The notes: generated by a model not told the origin, from the letters alone. A DNA stretch of 5,586 nt from Kiritimatiellia bacterium (GCA_016302985.1 JAEDMN010000214.1:1-5586), one strand, 5' to 3'. Positions 1 to 5,586 are shown, counted from the first letter of the stretch. A program made the numbers and translations.

Positions 1-7
1 GTTGCCC

Positions 8-44
8 GTTCATCGGGTGGCCGGTGAACTTGTTTCATCGGCCA
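8..44 (+). promoter_or_regulatory. Nested inverted repeats upstream of metY, containing a TGAA-N5-TTCA motif
   Basis: TTCATCGG occurs twice in direct orientation (9-16 and 34-41), and its near reverse complement CCGGTGAA lies between them (21-28). The middle copy can pair with either neighbour. Pairing 8-16 with 21-29 gives a 9-bp stem with a 4-base loop. Pairing 18-28 with 34-44 gives an 11-bp stem with a 5-base loop. Each stem has one G-U pair. Positions 25-37 read TGAA-CTTGT-TTCA, which fits the TGAA-N5-TTCA motif known for MetR, a LysR-type methionine regulator of gamma-proteobacteria. No T-run follows the second stem, so a classical intrinsic terminator for an upstream gene is unlikely but not excluded. 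The repeats are seen directly; a role in metY control is inferred. Confidence 0.45.
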
Positions 45-92
45 ACCTGTTAAAATAGGCTATCCCTATGGCCGTTATGCAGGTGTTCCAAT

Positions 93-121
93 TATTCAAT
101 ACACTACCACGGTGGTATACT
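93..121 (+). promoter_or_regulatory. Candidate metY promoter with a weak -35
   Basis: TATACT at 116-121 matches five of six bases of the sigma-70 -10 consensus and is preceded by GG, as is the -10 box of two other promoters in this window. A 17-base spacer places TATTCA at 93-98 in the -35 position, which matches only three of six bases. Transcription would begin near 128 and give a leader of about 42 bases. The weak -35 would suit activator dependence. An alternative is TTGTTT (30-35) with TAAAAT (51-56), but its spacer is only 15 bases. Confidence 0.45.
105..117. promoter_or_regulatory. Palindrome overlapping the metY -10 box (candidate operator)
   Basis: TACCAC-G-GTGGTA is a perfect 13-base palindrome with a single central base. 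Its right end shares two bases with the TATACT -10 candidate and the rest lies in the spacer. The flanks ACAC (101-104) and GTGT (122-125) are also complementary but asymmetrically placed. Position and symmetry suit a repressor site; which regulator would bind cannot be told. Confidence 0.35.
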
Positions 122-169
122 GTGTCCCGTCAACGCCGCGAAGGCGAGTAGTGAAAGGAGCGCAGGTAC

Positions 170-1456
170 ATGAGCAGCAATCGCAAGTTCCATCTCGAGA
201 CCCTGGCCATCCACGCGGGACAGGAGAACCCGGACCCCGCAACCCTGGCCCGCAACGTCCCAGTCTACCGCACGACGGCCTACAACTTCCGTGACTCGCA
301 GCACGGCGCCGACCTGTTCGGCCTCAAGGAGGCGGGCAACATCTACGCCCGCCTGATGAACCCGACGAACGACGTGCTCGAGAAGCGTCTCGCGGCGCTC
401 GACGGCGGCGCGGCCGCGCTGACCTTCGCCTCGGGCACGGCGGCGATCTACTTCGCGGTCACGAACCTCGCGAAGCTCGGCGACGAGATCGTCGCGGCGA
501 ACAACCTCTACGGCGGGACGTTCACGCAGTTCGACGCGATCCTGCCGCAGCAGGGCATCACGGTGCGCTTCACGCCCGTCAACGACTTCGCCGCCGTCGA
601 GGCCGCGATCAACGAGAAGACGCGCGCGATCTACATCGAGACGGTCGGCAATCCCGGCCTCGACGTGGCAGACATCGAGTCCTATGCGGCCGTCGCACGG
701 AAGCACCATCTGCCGCTCGTCGTGGATGCGACGTTCACGCCCCCGACGCTCCTGCGCCCGATCGAGCACGGCGCGAACATCGTCGTCCACTCCCTCTCGA
801 AGTGGATCGGCGGACATGGCGCGGGCATCGGCGGCGTCGTGATCGACGCGGGCAACTTCGACTGGACCGACCCGAAGTTCGCGCTCTTCAACGAGCCGGA
901 CCGCGGCTACCACGGCCTGCGCTTCGCCCACGACCTCGGCGACCTCAACCAGCTCGCCTACATCCTGCGCCTCCGCACGGTCGGCCTGCGCAACCAGGGC
1001 GCGACGCTCTCCCCGGACGCCGCCTGGATCTTCCTGCAGGGCGTCGAGTCGCTGCCGCTCCGCACGGCGAAGCACAGCGCGAACGCGAAGATCGTCGCGG
1101 ACTTCCTCTCGAAGCATCCGAAGGTGGCCTGGGTCAAGTACCCGTCGCTCTCCTCGAAGGACCTCGCGGCGAAGTACCTGCCGGACGGAGCCGGCGGCAT
1201 GGTCGTGTTCGGCGTGAAGGGCGGTTCGAAGGAGGCCCGCGCGCTGGTGGACAAGGTCGAGCTCTTCTCCCTGCTGGCGAACGTCGGCGATTCGAAGTCC
1301 CTGATCATCCACCCCGCGTCCACGACGCATTCGCAGCTGTCGGACGAGGACCAGCGCAAGGCGGGGCTCCAGCCCGAGCTCATCCGCCTCTCGATCGGCC
1401 TCGAGCACCCGGACGACATCGTCGGCGCGCTTTCGGACGCGCTTGACCAGATCTGA
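170..1456 (+). CDS. metY: O-acetylhomoserine sulfhydrylase (PLP-dependent)
   Basis: Cytoplasmic PLP enzyme of the Cys/Met metabolism family. It is expected to join O-acetylhomoserine with sulfide to make homocysteine. The 428 residues are the usual length for MetY and longer than the ~380-400 of MetB/MetC-type relatives. Visible landmarks are TLAIHAGQ near the N-terminus, Y59-A-R61 before NPT (cofactor phosphate contact from the neighbouring subunit), ASGTAA at 87-92, Y114-G (ring stacking), D186 (pyridine nitrogen) and the PLP lysine K211 in HSLSKWIGGHG. IHPASTTHSQL and R406 in LIRLSIGLEHPDD (substrate carboxylate) lie near the C-terminus. The section between GNFDW and LSPDAAW, longer than in MetB, also favours MetY. 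DATFTPP replaces the commoner DNTFATP, a mild variant. The start is set by AAAGGAG at 154-160, nine bases ahead. The metF promoter overlaps its last codons. Substrate preference (acetyl versus succinyl, sulfide versus methanethiol) is inferred from family only. Confidence 0.95.
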   Translation: MSSNRKFHLETLAIHAGQENPDPATLARNVPVYRTTAYNFRDSQHGADLFGLKEAGNIYARLMNPTNDVLEKRLAALDGGAAALTFASGTAAIYFAVTNLAKLGDEIVAANNLYGGTFTQFDAILPQQGITVRFTPVNDFAAVEAAINEKTRAIYIETVGNPGLDVADIESYAAVARKHHLPLVVDATFTPPTLLRPIEHGANIVVHSLSKWIGGHGAGIGGVVIDAGNFDWTDPKFALFNEPDRGYHGLRFAHDLGDLNQLAYILRLRTVGLRNQGATLSPDAAWIFLQGVESLPLRTAKHSANAKIVADFLSKHPKVAWVKYPSLSSKDLAAKYLPDGAGGMVVFGVKGGSKEARALVDKVELFSLLANVGDSKSLIIHPASTTHSQLSDEDQRKAGLQPELIRLSIGLEHPDDIVGALSDALDQI

Positions 1457-1471
1457 GACGTCGGGTATCAT
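1443..1471 (+). promoter_or_regulatory. metF promoter inside the 3' end of metY
   Basis: TTGACC (1443-1448) matches five of six bases of the -35 consensus and TATCAT (1466-1471) five of six of the -10, with an ideal 17-base spacer. The -35 lies within the last codons of metY. Transcription would start near 1478, so metF could be expressed independently as well as by read-through from metY. No strong terminator separates the genes. Confidence 0.65.
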
Positions 1472-1473
1472 AC

Positions 1474-1488
1474 TCGCCCCGCGGGCGA
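1474..1488 (+). other. GC-rich hairpin between metY and metF
   Basis: TCGCCC (1474-1479) and GGGCGA (1483-1488) form a perfect 6-bp stem with a 3-base loop, 17 bases after the metY stop and at the predicted metF transcription start. No T-run follows, so it is not a standard intrinsic terminator. It might protect the 3' end of a processed metY message or have no role. Confidence 0.3.
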
Positions 1489-1516
1489 TGGAGACACCGC
1501 CCCAGTCATGCCTTTC

Positions 1517-1522
1517 AAGGGA
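1517..1522 (+). promoter_or_regulatory. Ribosome binding site that decides the metF start
   Basis: AAGGGA ends nine bases before ATG 1532. The in-frame ATG at 1508 lies upstream of this site, and its only purine stretch, GGAGA at 1490-1494, is 13 bases away. The later start is therefore preferred. Confidence 0.65.
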
Positions 1523-1531
1523 ATCGCGCAC

Positions 1532-2392
1532 ATGCAAATCAAGACACTGCTCGCCGCCGGCAAACCCTCGGTCTCCTTCGAGGTCTTCCCCCCGAAGAAG
1601 GACGCCCCGTTCGGGCCCGTCCGGGACGCGGTCACCCGCCTCGCGGCGCAGCGGCCGGCCTTCATCTCGGTCACCTACGGCGCCGCGGGCAACGCCCAGG
1701 CGAACACGGCCGAGATCGCGGCTCACGTGCAGTCCTGCGGCGTGCCCGCGCTCGCGCACCTCACGTGCCTGACGTCCTCTCCGGACCGCATCCGCGAGGA
1801 GCTCACGTCCCTGCGCGACCGCGGCATCGAGAACATCCTCTGCCTGCGCGGCGACCTGCCTGCGGGTGGCGAGGTGAAGCCGGGCGCCTTCCGCTACGCC
1901 GTCGACCTCGTCCGCGCGCTGCGCGTCGCGGGTGGCTTCTGCCTGGGTGGCGCCTGCTATCCCGAGTGCCACCCCGCGTGCGAGCACCTGTCGGACGACA
2001 TCGACCACCTGAAGGAGAAGGTCGACGCGGGCCTCGACTTCCTCACCTCGCAGATGTTCTTCGACAACAACATCTTCTACCGCTACCTCGCCAAGCTGCG
2101 CGACCGCGGCATCACCGTGCCCGTCGTGGCCGGCATCATGCCCGTCATGAACGGGCGCCAGATCAAGCGCATCTGCCAGCTCTCGCAGACCGACCTGCCG
2201 GCACGCTTCAAGGCGATCGTCGACCGTTTCGGCGACAATCCGGACTCCATGCTCTCGGCGGGCGTCGCCTACGCGACGGAGCAGATCGTCGACCTCTTCG
2301 CGAACGGCGTGAACAACGTGCACCTCTACACGATGAACCGTCCCGAGGTCGCCGAGCGCATCATGGCCAACCTCGCCGGCATCGTCGGCTGA
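1532..2392 (+). CDS. metF: 5,10-methylenetetrahydrofolate reductase
   Basis: Cytoplasmic flavoprotein that reduces 5,10-methylene-THF to 5-methyl-THF, the methyl donor for methionine synthase. The 286 residues suit a bacterial single-domain MTHFR (TIM barrel with FAD). SVSFEVFPPK places the catalytic glutamate at E17. ISVTYGAAG follows, and LRGDLP carries the conserved aspartate D108 near the flavin. Further on are CYPECHP (142-148), KVDAGLDFLTSQMFFDNN, VAGIMPV, RFKAIVDRFGDNP and YATEQIVDLFANGV. The wording resembles MetF of anaerobic Firmicutes (HLTC, GGACYPE, FKAIVDRFGD) more than that of E. coli. This start gives MQIKTLLAAGKPSVSFEVFPP, like relatives that begin with M-K-I-K, and has the better ribosome site; ATG 1508 would add eight residues. 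Odd: C137, C142, C146 and C150 cluster in the YPE loop. The electron donor (NADH, NADPH or ferredoxin-linked) cannot be told. Confidence 0.95.
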   Translation: MQIKTLLAAGKPSVSFEVFPPKKDAPFGPVRDAVTRLAAQRPAFISVTYGAAGNAQANTAEIAAHVQSCGVPALAHLTCLTSSPDRIREELTSLRDRGIENILCLRGDLPAGGEVKPGAFRYAVDLVRALRVAGGFCLGGACYPECHPACEHLSDDIDHLKEKVDAGLDFLTSQMFFDNNIFYRYLAKLRDRGITVPVVAGIMPVMNGRQIKRICQLSQTDLPARFKAIVDRFGDNPDSMLSAGVAYATEQIVDLFANGVNNVHLYTMNRPEVAERIMANLAGIVG

Positions 2393-2423
2393 GCAGATTG
2401 CGGGCGACGCGGGCGCGGGCGCC

Positions 2424-2452
2424 TTGCATGAGTCCGCCTAAAATAGTATCAT
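2424..2452 (+). promoter_or_regulatory. Candidate promoter of the ArdC-like gene
   Basis: TATCAT (2447-2452) matches five of six -10 bases. TTGCAT (2424-2429), at 17-base spacing, matches only TTG of the -35. Transcription would begin near 2459, about seven bases before the ATG, which implies a very short leader. TAAAAT at 2439-2444 is a competing -10, but no -35 is visible for it. Confidence 0.4.
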
Positions 2453-2465
2453 TACCGCTCACGGA

Positions 2466-3464
2466 ATGAGTGCGCGGCGGAGAAAGGCCCCCGAGCAGAC
2501 GCTGTTCGCGTTTGCCGAGGAGCAGGACGAGAGGCGGAAGGGCGTAGATGCGCTGTTCGCCTCCGTGCCGCATTTCCGCACGCCGGCGCGGTTCCTGGAC
2601 CTCCTGTTCGGCACGGCGCATTTCCGCGCCTACGCGCCGTACAACGCGATGCTGATCCACGTGCAGCGGCCGCAGGCCCGCTACGTGCTGCCCGCCGCGC
2701 GCTGGGGACGCTACAACCGCGTCGTCCGGCGGTCCGCGAATCCGCTCGTGATCCTCCGCCCCTTTTCGCCGGTCTGCTATCTCTACGACCTGGCCGACAC
2801 GCGCGTGCAGCCGGGCCGCGCGGACCGCTTCCCGCCGCACTGGGCGGAGCGCCCCGAGGATGATCCCGTCGCGGACGTCTCCCCCGTTCTGCTGAACCGG
2901 CTGTTCGGTAGGCTGCCGCTCTGGGGCGTCGCGCACGAGACGGTGCCGACCGGCCCCGCCAGCGCCGGCCGTCTCTTCGTCGCGGACGCCGCGCCTGTGC
3001 CGGACCTCGACGTGAAGATCGGTGCGACCTCGGTCGCCTGGCCGCCCGTCTATGTGCTGCAGACGCGGGAGAGCGCCCCGAACACGGACATCTTCACGGC
3101 CCTCGTGCACGAGCTGGCGCGTCTTTTCTGCCGGCATGTCCGCTGTGCCTACGAGAAGGGCTGGGGCGCCGGCCGCGAGCAGACGGAGTCGGCCGAATCC
3201 TTCGAGACCCTGGTCGCGACCTGGCTCGTCTGCCGCCGTCAGCAGGTGGCGAGCGCCGCCTACGCCGACCTGCGGGACCGACTGTCCGCCCTGGACGAGA
3301 TTCCCGACATCAGCTTCGACGCGGTACTGGACGCCGTCGCCGAAATCGAGACGATGCTGGGCGACTGCACGGTCGAGGACGGCTTCCTCTACCGCCATTC
3401 GCCGTCCTTCGCCGCCCAGGTTCGCGTCACGCGCGATCTGCAGCGCCGCCCCCCGGCGTTCTGA
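2466..3464 (+). CDS. ArdC-like N-terminal domain plus degenerate HExxH zincin domain protein
   Basis: Function unknown; 332 residues. Residues ~56-112 (YAPYNAMLI, QRPQARYV, W80, RSANPLVILRPF, YLYDLADT) resemble the ArdC-type ssDNA-binding N-terminal domain (recalled family pattern: small aromatic-N-x-L-I, then a 'G-A/P-I-x-I-L-x-P' strand, then 'D-x-x-x-T'). Residues ~200-260 resemble a minimal zinc metallopeptidase of ImmA/IrrE type: TALVHELARLFCRHV (H215, E216), then ESFETLVATWLVCRR (E244 or E247 a possible third ligand). The second zinc histidine of HExxH is R219 (codon CGT, one base from CAT), so protease activity is doubtful. No signal peptide or membrane segment is seen, so it is likely cytoplasmic. 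ATG 2466 is the first usual start after the in-frame stop at 2439, but no proper ribosome site precedes it. It is monocistronic, and no mobile-element genes are visible beside it. Confidence 0.65.
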   Translation: MSARRRKAPEQTLFAFAEEQDERRKGVDALFASVPHFRTPARFLDLLFGTAHFRAYAPYNAMLIHVQRPQARYVLPAARWGRYNRVVRRSANPLVILRPFSPVCYLYDLADTRVQPGRADRFPPHWAERPEDDPVADVSPVLLNRLFGRLPLWGVAHETVPTGPASAGRLFVADAAPVPDLDVKIGATSVAWPPVYVLQTRESAPNTDIFTALVHELARLFCRHVRCAYEKGWGAGREQTESAESFETLVATWLVCRRQQVASAAYADLRDRLSALDEIPDISFDAVLDAVAEIETMLGDCTVEDGFLYRHSPSFAAQVRVTRDLQRRPPAF

Positions 3465-3471
3465 CTTGCAA

Positions 3472-3501
3472 TTGACAGAACATGCCCGAAAAGGGTACAA
3501 T
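3472..3501 (+). promoter_or_regulatory. Near-consensus promoter of the secreted repeat protein
   Basis: TTGACA (3472-3477) is a perfect -35. TACAAT (3496-3501) matches five of six -10 bases after an 18-base spacer. This is the strongest promoter in the window. Transcription would start near 3508, about 30 bases before the ATG. It lies wholly in the 73-base gap after the ArdC-like gene. Confidence 0.8.
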
Positions 3502-3524
3502 CCAGCTGGTGGAGATGACTGGCT

Positions 3525-3529
3525 GGAGG
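3525..3529 (+). promoter_or_regulatory. Ribosome binding site deciding between two adjacent ATGs
   Basis: GGAGG is eight bases before ATG 3538 and eleven before the adjacent ATG 3541. The closer spacing favours 3538, although the two choices differ by only one residue. Confidence 0.7.
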
Positions 3530-3537
3530 TTCTGTAC

Positions 3538-5586
3538 ATGATGTTGGTGAAATGTTCGCTTTTCGCCGCCGCCGTTCTGGCGTCGGTGTCCGCTTCCGCG
3601 AAGACCTGCACCTGGATCGGTTCCTCGGGCAACTGGTCCGATGGGTCCAAGTGGCAGGACGGCGCCGTGCCGGAGGACGGCGACGATGTCGTCTTCGTGG
3701 GCAATGCCGGCGCGGGCGTGGCGATTGCGCTGGAAGGGAGAACGACCGCCCGGCTTGCGTCCTTCACGGTCACGGGCGGCAGCGGGTGGAGCATCCAGAA
3801 CGGCACGCTCGCGCTGCAGTCCGGCGCGCGCGTGATCGACACCGGCGTCACGGTCGAGATCGGGGCGGGTCTCGCCTCGGACGGAGAGGTCACGCTCGTC
3901 AAGCGCGGCGCCGGCACGTTGTCGCTGGCGGGCGCCAACACGGCGACCACGCAGCTCGTCGTCGAGGGCGGGCGCCTCCAGGCCGAGAACGAGGGCGCCT
4001 ACGGCCCCGTGCCGGAAAGCTACAAGGCGGACGCGATCGTCCTGCGCAACGGCGGCGCGCTCAGCCGTCCCTACGCGGACAACCTGACCGTCGTGGTCGG
4101 CTCGACGCGCGGCATCACGCTCGACGGCGCGGGCGCGCTCTGCGCGCGCGGGTTCGGACGGCTCCAGATCGACGCGCCGATCGTCGGCGACGGCGAGCTG
4201 CAGCTGTTGCGCCAGAGCGGCGAGATCCTCCTGAACGCGGCGAACGCGTACACGGGACGCACCGTGCTCGCGAGCGACGGGACGTACGCGTGGGGCACCT
4301 CCCTGCGTCTGCGCCTGGGCGTCGACGGTGCGCTGCCCGCGACGACGACGCTGGCCGTGCAGGGCACCGACGGCAAGACCGTCGACGCGTCCGTCTATCT
4401 CCAGGGAACGACGCAGCGCGTGGTCGCGCTTGAGGCGGCCGACCGCGCGAACCTGATCTTCTTCGGACCGGGCACGGCCCGTTTCGGCACGGACGCCGAC
4501 GGCGACGTTACCTGCCCCGGCGTCACCCTCTCGGCCGGCGCGACGCTGGCCTACGCGGGCGCGGGCACGGTCGCGCCGACGCTGTACACGGCGGCCGATA
4601 CGACGTTCGCGCTCGAATCCGGCAGTCTCCTGGTGCCGTCGGCGACGGCGCTCAGCGCCAGCACGCTCCGACTCGCGGCGGACCGCGTCGTCACCCTGGC
4701 GGAGGGCGTCTTGGAATTCCCGAACAGTCTGGTGCTCGAAGGAAGCGCGACACTGGCCGCCGCGGATTCCGCGCTGACGCTGCTTGGGAACATCACGGGA
4801 ACCGGCACGCTCGCCGTGACGGGGGCGGACGCGGTGACGTTCGGTACGACGGACGCGGTCCTGCGCGCCCTGGACGTGCCGATCGCGGGCGCGGCCGTCA
4901 CGCTGGACGGCTGGGTGCGCGCGACGGTGGATCCGTCGGGCTATACGAAGGCCGCCACCTGCACGCTGGTCGGTCCCTATTCCGGACTCTCCGAGGGCGG
5001 TGTCGTGCTGGACGGCACGGCGGCGGGCGTCGACGACATCGCGCAGATCGGAGCATCCGCGTCCGTGACGGTGCGGAACGGCGGCCGCTTCGTGATCTCC
5101 GCGCAGGAGGACATGACGGCGTCCAACGCGTTCGAGGTCGATGCCCAGAGCAAGGTGTCGGTTGGCGGCTCGGCGATGGTGGATCTCACGGGGGCGACCT
5201 TCAAGGGCGGCGGCGAGCTCAACCTGGTGGGCGCGGGCGTGACGCTCGCGGGGGATTTGACGGGGGTCGTGCTGAATGCCTCGCAGGCCGGCGTGGTCTG
5301 CGTTCCCGAAGGACAGACGCTGACGTTGGGCGCGGCCAAGGGCACGATCCGCAAGACCGGCGCCGGCACGCTCGTGCTCGCGGGATCGGAGGCGGGTTTG
5401 AGCTGCCATGCCGTGATCGAGGCGGGCGAGGTCCGTGCGGCGGCGCAGCAGCCGTCCGTTCTCGGCAATGTGACCGTCAGGCCGGGCGCGAGCCTCGTCC
5501 TCGACGCGGACGAGCAGATCCGCGACGACTGCTACGTGTTCCTCGACGGCACGTTCGACCTCAACGGGCATTCCGAGACGCTCCAG
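3538..5586 (+). CDS. Exported autotransporter-type beta-strand-repeat protein (3' end beyond window)
   Basis: Open from ATG 3538 to the window end: 683 codons, no stop, C-terminus not seen. Residues 1-21 form a signal peptide with K5, a hydrophobic core (LFAAAVLASV) and an A-S-A cleavage site before K22. Residues 23-53 (TCTWIGSSGNWSDG, W39, VPEDGDDVVF) match the tryptophan-rich start found on many large secreted repeat proteins of Verrucomicrobiota, Kiritimatiellota and Planctomycetota. The rest is Gly/Ala/Thr/Val-rich with alternating hydrophobic residues, as in a beta-helix passenger. Two clear autotransporter-associated repeats (K-x-G-A-G-T-L-x-L-A-G) lie at ~120-149 and ~604-634; weaker ones are near 217-245 and 417-433. 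The last residues (DLNGHSETLQ) resemble the start of another repeat unit. Likely surface-exposed or released; ligand and function are unknown. Whether it ends in a barrel, PEP-CTERM-like or other anchor lies outside the window. It has a strong promoter of its own. Confidence 0.85.
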   Translation, partial: MMLVKCSLFAAAVLASVSASAKTCTWIGSSGNWSDGSKWQDGAVPEDGDDVVFVGNAGAGVAIALEGRTTARLASFTVTGGSGWSIQNGTLALQSGARVIDTGVTVEIGAGLASDGEVTLVKRGAGTLSLAGANTATTQLVVEGGRLQAENEGAYGPVPESYKADAIVLRNGGALSRPYADNLTVVVGSTRGITLDGAGALCARGFGRLQIDAPIVGDGELQLLRQSGEILLNAANAYTGRTVLASDGTYAWGTSLRLRLGVDGALPATTTLAVQGTDGKTVDASVYLQGTTQRVVALEAADRANLIFFGPGTARFGTDADGDVTCPGVTLSAGATLAYAGAGTVAPTLYTAADTTFALESGSLLVPSATALSASTLRLAADRVVTLAEGVLEFPNSLVLEGSATLAAADSALTLLGNITGTGTLAVTGADAVTFGTTDAVLRALDVPIAGAAVTLDGWVRATVDPSGYTKAATCTLVGPYSGLSEGGVVLDGTAAGVDDIAQIGASASVTVRNGGRFVISAQEDMTASNAFEVDAQSKVSVGGSAMVDLTGATFKGGGELNLVGAGVTLAGDLTGVVLNASQAGVVCVPEGQTLTLGAAKGTIRKTGAGTLVLAGSEAGLSCHAVIEAGEVRAAAQQPSVLGNVTVRPGASLVLDADEQIRDDCYVFLDGTFDLNGHSETLQ
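3895..3984 (+). repeat. Autotransporter-associated beta-strand repeat, copy 1
   Basis: Encodes residues 120-149: LVKRGAGTLSLAGANT, then a strand LVVEGGRLQA. This fits the family pattern 'K-x-G-x-G-T-L-x-L-x-G-x-N ... V-x-x-G-x-L', and is the best match in the protein. Confidence 0.8.
5347..5439 (+). repeat. Autotransporter-associated beta-strand repeat, copy 2
   Basis: Encodes residues 604-634: IRKTGAGTLVLAGSEAG, then AVIEAGEVRA. The core 12 bases GGCGCCGGCACG (5359-5370) are identical to those in copy 1 (3907-3918), but the surrounding sequence has diverged, so this is an old repeat family rather than a recent duplication. Confidence 0.75.

Noticed and set aside
68..151. 27-codon open frame ahead of metY as a leader peptide
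   Set aside because: It contains only two methionines, both near the start, has no clear ribosome site, and overlaps the better promoter candidate, so it may not be transcribed whole.
1..169. SAM or SAH riboswitch in the metY leader
   Set aside because: I could not find the conserved core segments of the known classes; only hairpins and repeats are visible. A covariance-model search would settle it.
802..1446. Plus-strand open frame inside metY in another frame
   Set aside because: It is an Arg/Pro-rich shadow of the metY coding sequence without motifs.
1508..1531. Upstream ATG of metF, adding eight residues
   Set aside because: Its purine stretch is 13 bases away, whereas ATG 1532 has AAGGGA at nine bases and gives the N-terminus usual for the family.
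104..2323. Long minus-strand open frame opposite metY and metF
   Set aside because: It is an Arg/Ala/Val-rich translation with no recognisable motif, fully antisense to two well-identified enzymes. Such frames are expected in GC-rich DNA.
2410..2424. Intrinsic terminator after metF
   Set aside because: Only a four-pair stem (GGCG/CGCC) is present and no T-run follows.
3515..3541. Eight-codon open frame whose stop overlaps the start of the secreted protein gene
   Set aside because: Its ATG is directly abutted by the purine run with no spacing and lies about seven bases from the predicted transcript start. It is probably chance.
2361..3950. Minus-strand open frame spanning the ArdC-like gene
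   Set aside because: It is low-complexity Arg/Gly-rich in most of its length and crosses two promoters and gene boundaries. The plus-strand protein has family motifs and the minus one does not.
3427..5571. 714-codon minus-strand open frame opposite the secreted protein
   Set aside because: It is Arg/Ala/Asp-rich with no domain. The opposite strand has a signal peptide, repeats, a ribosome site and a strong promoter.

Overview
The window is GC-rich, with G or C at most third codon positions, and carries four plus-strand genes that fill almost all of it. The likely source is an uncultured member of the PVC group, most plausibly Kiritimatiellota or Verrucomicrobiota. This rests on the last gene, an exported protein with autotransporter-associated beta-strand repeats behind a 'TWIGSSGNW' type N-terminus, a style common in those phyla. 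It is supported by E. coli-like -35/-10 promoters and purine-rich ribosome sites. The assignment is an inference, because no rRNA or marker gene is present.

Layout: positions 1-169 are non-coding. They hold nested inverted repeats (8-44), a palindrome overlapping a -10-like box (105-121) and a good ribosome site (154-160). O-acetylhomoserine sulfhydrylase (metY, 170-1456) follows. After 75 bases comes methylenetetrahydrofolate reductase (metF, 1532-2392), which has its own promoter inside the end of metY. Next is a 332-residue protein with an ArdC-like N-terminal half and a degenerate zinc-protease motif (2466-3464). After 73 bases containing a near-consensus promoter, a secreted beta-strand-repeat protein starts at 3538 and runs off the window end, with 683 codons visible.

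MetY makes homocysteine from O-acetylhomoserine and sulfide, and MetF makes 5-methyl-tetrahydrofolate. These are the two substrates of methionine synthase, so the first two genes form a methionine-supply pair. The sequence upstream of metY contains TGAA-N5-TTCA, which matches the binding motif known for the methionine regulator MetR of gamma-proteobacteria. The third and fourth genes have separate promoters and no visible link to methionine.

Most of the window is ordinary. The points worth a second look are the metY control region, the HELAR (not HELAH) motif in the ArdC-like protein, and a cysteine cluster in MetF. No RNA gene, insertion sequence, CRISPR array or convincing intrinsic terminator was seen.
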